In this document: one piece after another, positions 62,851-64,000 of the stretch
Layout: each line of letters starts with the position of its first letter
How positions within the stretch are numbered: the stretch's first letter is position 1
DNA from: Geothrix limicola
GTDB taxonomy: Bacteria; Acidobacteriota; Holophagae; Holophagales; Holophagaceae
Assembly: GCF_030268085.1 (NCBI RefSeq)
Contig: NZ_BSDE01000001.1
Location: forward strand, 1,240,001-1,304,000
Direction: 5' to 3'
DNA length: 64,000 nucleotides
Notes under the pieces: model-generated
Databases searched by the model: none
What the model was told of the DNA's origin: nothing
Seen by the model: the letters and a program-made list of their open reading frames with translations, nothing else
Position numbers and translations under genes: made by a program

Positions 62851-64000
62851 ATGTTCCTTCGCACCAGCCTGGCTTGCCTCGTCCTCGCTTCCGGCCTCTG
62901 GGGCCAGGGGCAGGAGCGCCTCAGCCTCGAAGCCCTCGCTCATCCGACACTCAAGAAGGCCTTCGTCGGCATGCCCACCACGCGGCTCGAATGGCTGCCG
63001 GACGGGGCCCTGCTGCAGGTCAAGCGCGAGAAGGACCAGGTCACCCTGCTGCGCGTGGATCCCGCCACCTGGGAGGCCAAACCGCTGCTGGAGGCCGCCC
63101 GCCTGCAGGCCGCCCTGGTGGCCGCGGGTGCGGCGGAAGCCGACGCCAAGGCCGCGCTCGGTCGCGGTGCCTTCACCTGGAACGAGGGGCGCGGCGCGTT
63201 CCTCGTGGATGTGAAGGATCAACTCTTCCTCGTGGATGTGAAGGCCGCCACAGCCAAGCGCCTGGCCGAGGGCCATCCCGACGAACCTTCCTTCAGCCCC
63301 GATGGCACCCAGGTGGCCTACCTCCGCGGCAACGACCTCTACTGCGTGAACGTGGCCACGGCGAAGGAGACGCGACTGACCACGGGCGGCAGCGAGACGG
63401 TGTTCAACGGGCGGCTGGATTGGGTCTACCAGGAAGAGGTCTACGGCCGGGGCCGCTTCGGCGCTTTCTGGTGGAGTCCCGATTCCAAGCGGCTCGCCTA
63501 TCTCTCCTTCGATGAAACCAAGGTGCCCGTGTTCACCCTGGCCGACGACCGCAGCCAGCCCCAGAAACTGCTGCAGGCCCGTTATCCCAAGGTCGGCGAT
63601 CCCAACCCCATCGCCCGCCTGGGTGTCGTCGACCTTGAGGGCCACACCATCTGGACCCCCGAGGCCCATCCCGGCCAGGAGACCCTCATCACCCGCGTGA
63701 TGTGGGATCCCAAGGGCCGCCTCATCGCCAACCTGACGGACCGGGCCCAGACCTGGCTGGAACTGCGCCGCTTCGAGGGTGCCGGATCCACGGTTCTGCT
63801 CAAGGAGCAGGGCCGCGCCTGGGTGGACGCCGAAAGGCAGGAGCTTCCCATCTTCCTGAAGGACGGCAGCTTCCTCTGGCAGTCCAGCCGCACGGGCTAC
63901 CAGCACATCTACCGCTACGATGCCGAGGGTCATCTGAAGCAGGCCGTCACCAGCGGGACCTGGGACGTGCGCCACGTGCACGGCCTGGATGCGGCGAAGG
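62851..64000 (+). CDS. DPP-IV-type S9 peptidase, N-terminal part, runs off the window
   Basis: Open frame of at least 383 codons to the window edge. A signal peptide (about residues 1-19) precedes a beta-propeller of the dipeptidyl peptidase IV N-terminal domain, with [32 protein letters not shown] (the double-Glu motif that binds the peptide N-terminus) and [18 protein letters not shown]. The catalytic Ser-Asp-His domain lies beyond the window. GGAG at 62842-62845 supports the ATG. AT-rich bases at 62822-62830 may hold its -10 element. Confidence 0.9.
   Translation, partial: MFLRTSLACLVLASGLWGQGQERLSLEALAHPTLKKAFVGMPTTRLEWLPDGALLQVKREKDQVTLLRVDPATWEAKPLLEAARLQAALVAAGAAEADAKAALGRGAFTWNEGRGAFLVDVKDQLFLVDVKAATAKRLAEGHPDEPSFSPDGTQVAYLRGNDLYCVNVATAKETRLTTGGSETVFNGRLDWVYQEEVYGRGRFGAFWWSPDSKRLAYLSFDETKVPVFTLADDRSQPQKLLQARYPKVGDPNPIARLGVVDLEGHTIWTPEAHPGQETLITRVMWDPKGRLIANLTDRAQTWLELRRFEGAGSTVLLKEQGRAWVDAERQELPIFLKDGSFLWQSSRTGYQHIYRYDAEGHLKQAVTSGTWDVRHVHGLDAAK

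Overview
The window is about 64 kb of GC-rich bacterial chromosome, densely packed and with short intergenic gaps. It carries outer-membrane genes (lpxA, fabZ, a PilQ secretin, lipoproteins with lipoboxes), so the cell is Gram-negative. It also has a pilMNOPQ type IV pilus cluster, MqnA of the futalosine menaquinone route, several chemotaxis and signalling proteins, and many PP2C, HD-GYP and histidine kinase genes. This mix suggests a Holophaga/Geothrix-type acidobacterium. That placement is an inference from gene content and base composition, since no rRNA gene is present. I saw no tRNA, rRNA, CRISPR array, prophage or intact insertion sequence.

Layout. 1-6.7 kb: the end of a degenerate aldehyde dehydrogenase, a PAS histidine kinase, tlyA and mltG (minus), and an amino-acid permease overlapped by a saccharopine/lysine dehydrogenase-like gene. 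6.7-13.9 kb: housekeeping genes rapZ, secA, ndk, proS and yqeY. 13.9-17.5 kb: cheX, a 4Fe-4S ferredoxin, and the run thiL-DUF2062-ybaB-recR, with a large palindromic repeat before recR. 17.5-23 kb: 2Fe-2S ferredoxin, photolyase, yqgE, a membrane protein, a cysteine-synthase-like enzyme with a Cys-rich tail, a MoaB/MogA protein and purE. 23-27.2 kb: a minus-strand operon of PP2C phosphatase, RdgC-like protein, an unknown protein, cell-wall amidase and a lipoprotein gene interrupted by an in-frame TGA. 27.3-28.7 kb: a hydroxyacyl-CoA dehydrogenase and two very small genes. 28.7-35 kb: pilQ-P-O-N-M (minus), preceded by PP2C and DnaJ-TPR. 35.2-39.5 kb: gatA, an E2 acyltransferase and dnaB. 39.5-47.2 kb: a giant lipoprotein, a SanA/YdcF protein, an unusual thiolase and a PlsC-carrier-AMP ligase fusion. 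47.3-51 kb: ABC ATPase, carbonic anhydrase, era, lpxA and fabZ. 51-58.1 kb: HD-GYP protein, RlmD-type methyltransferase, speD, three O6-alkylguanine alkyltransferase paralogues in tandem, mqnA and a prolidase. 58.1-61.1 kb: an accessory-looking locus of two proteins sharing an unrecognised NCPPxC domain (three copies in all), a 7-TM protein and a histidine kinase. 61.1-64 kb: a Cache chemoreceptor and the start of a DPP-IV-type peptidase.

The strongest candidate for an undescribed system is 58488-61136. The three NCPPxC domains line up residue for residue, lack signal peptides, and are followed with coupled starts by a 7-TM protein and a kinase that has no sensor domain of its own. A second pattern is the number of enzyme-family proteins that have lost catalytic or attachment residues: the aldehyde dehydrogenase, RapZ (Walker A), thiolase, the carrier domain of the acyl ligase, a PHP-like lipoprotein and an alkyltransferase-like protein with PAHR. 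Most gene starts were moved from the longest open frame to a downstream codon with a Shine-Dalgarno site or a 4-base overlap with the gene before it.
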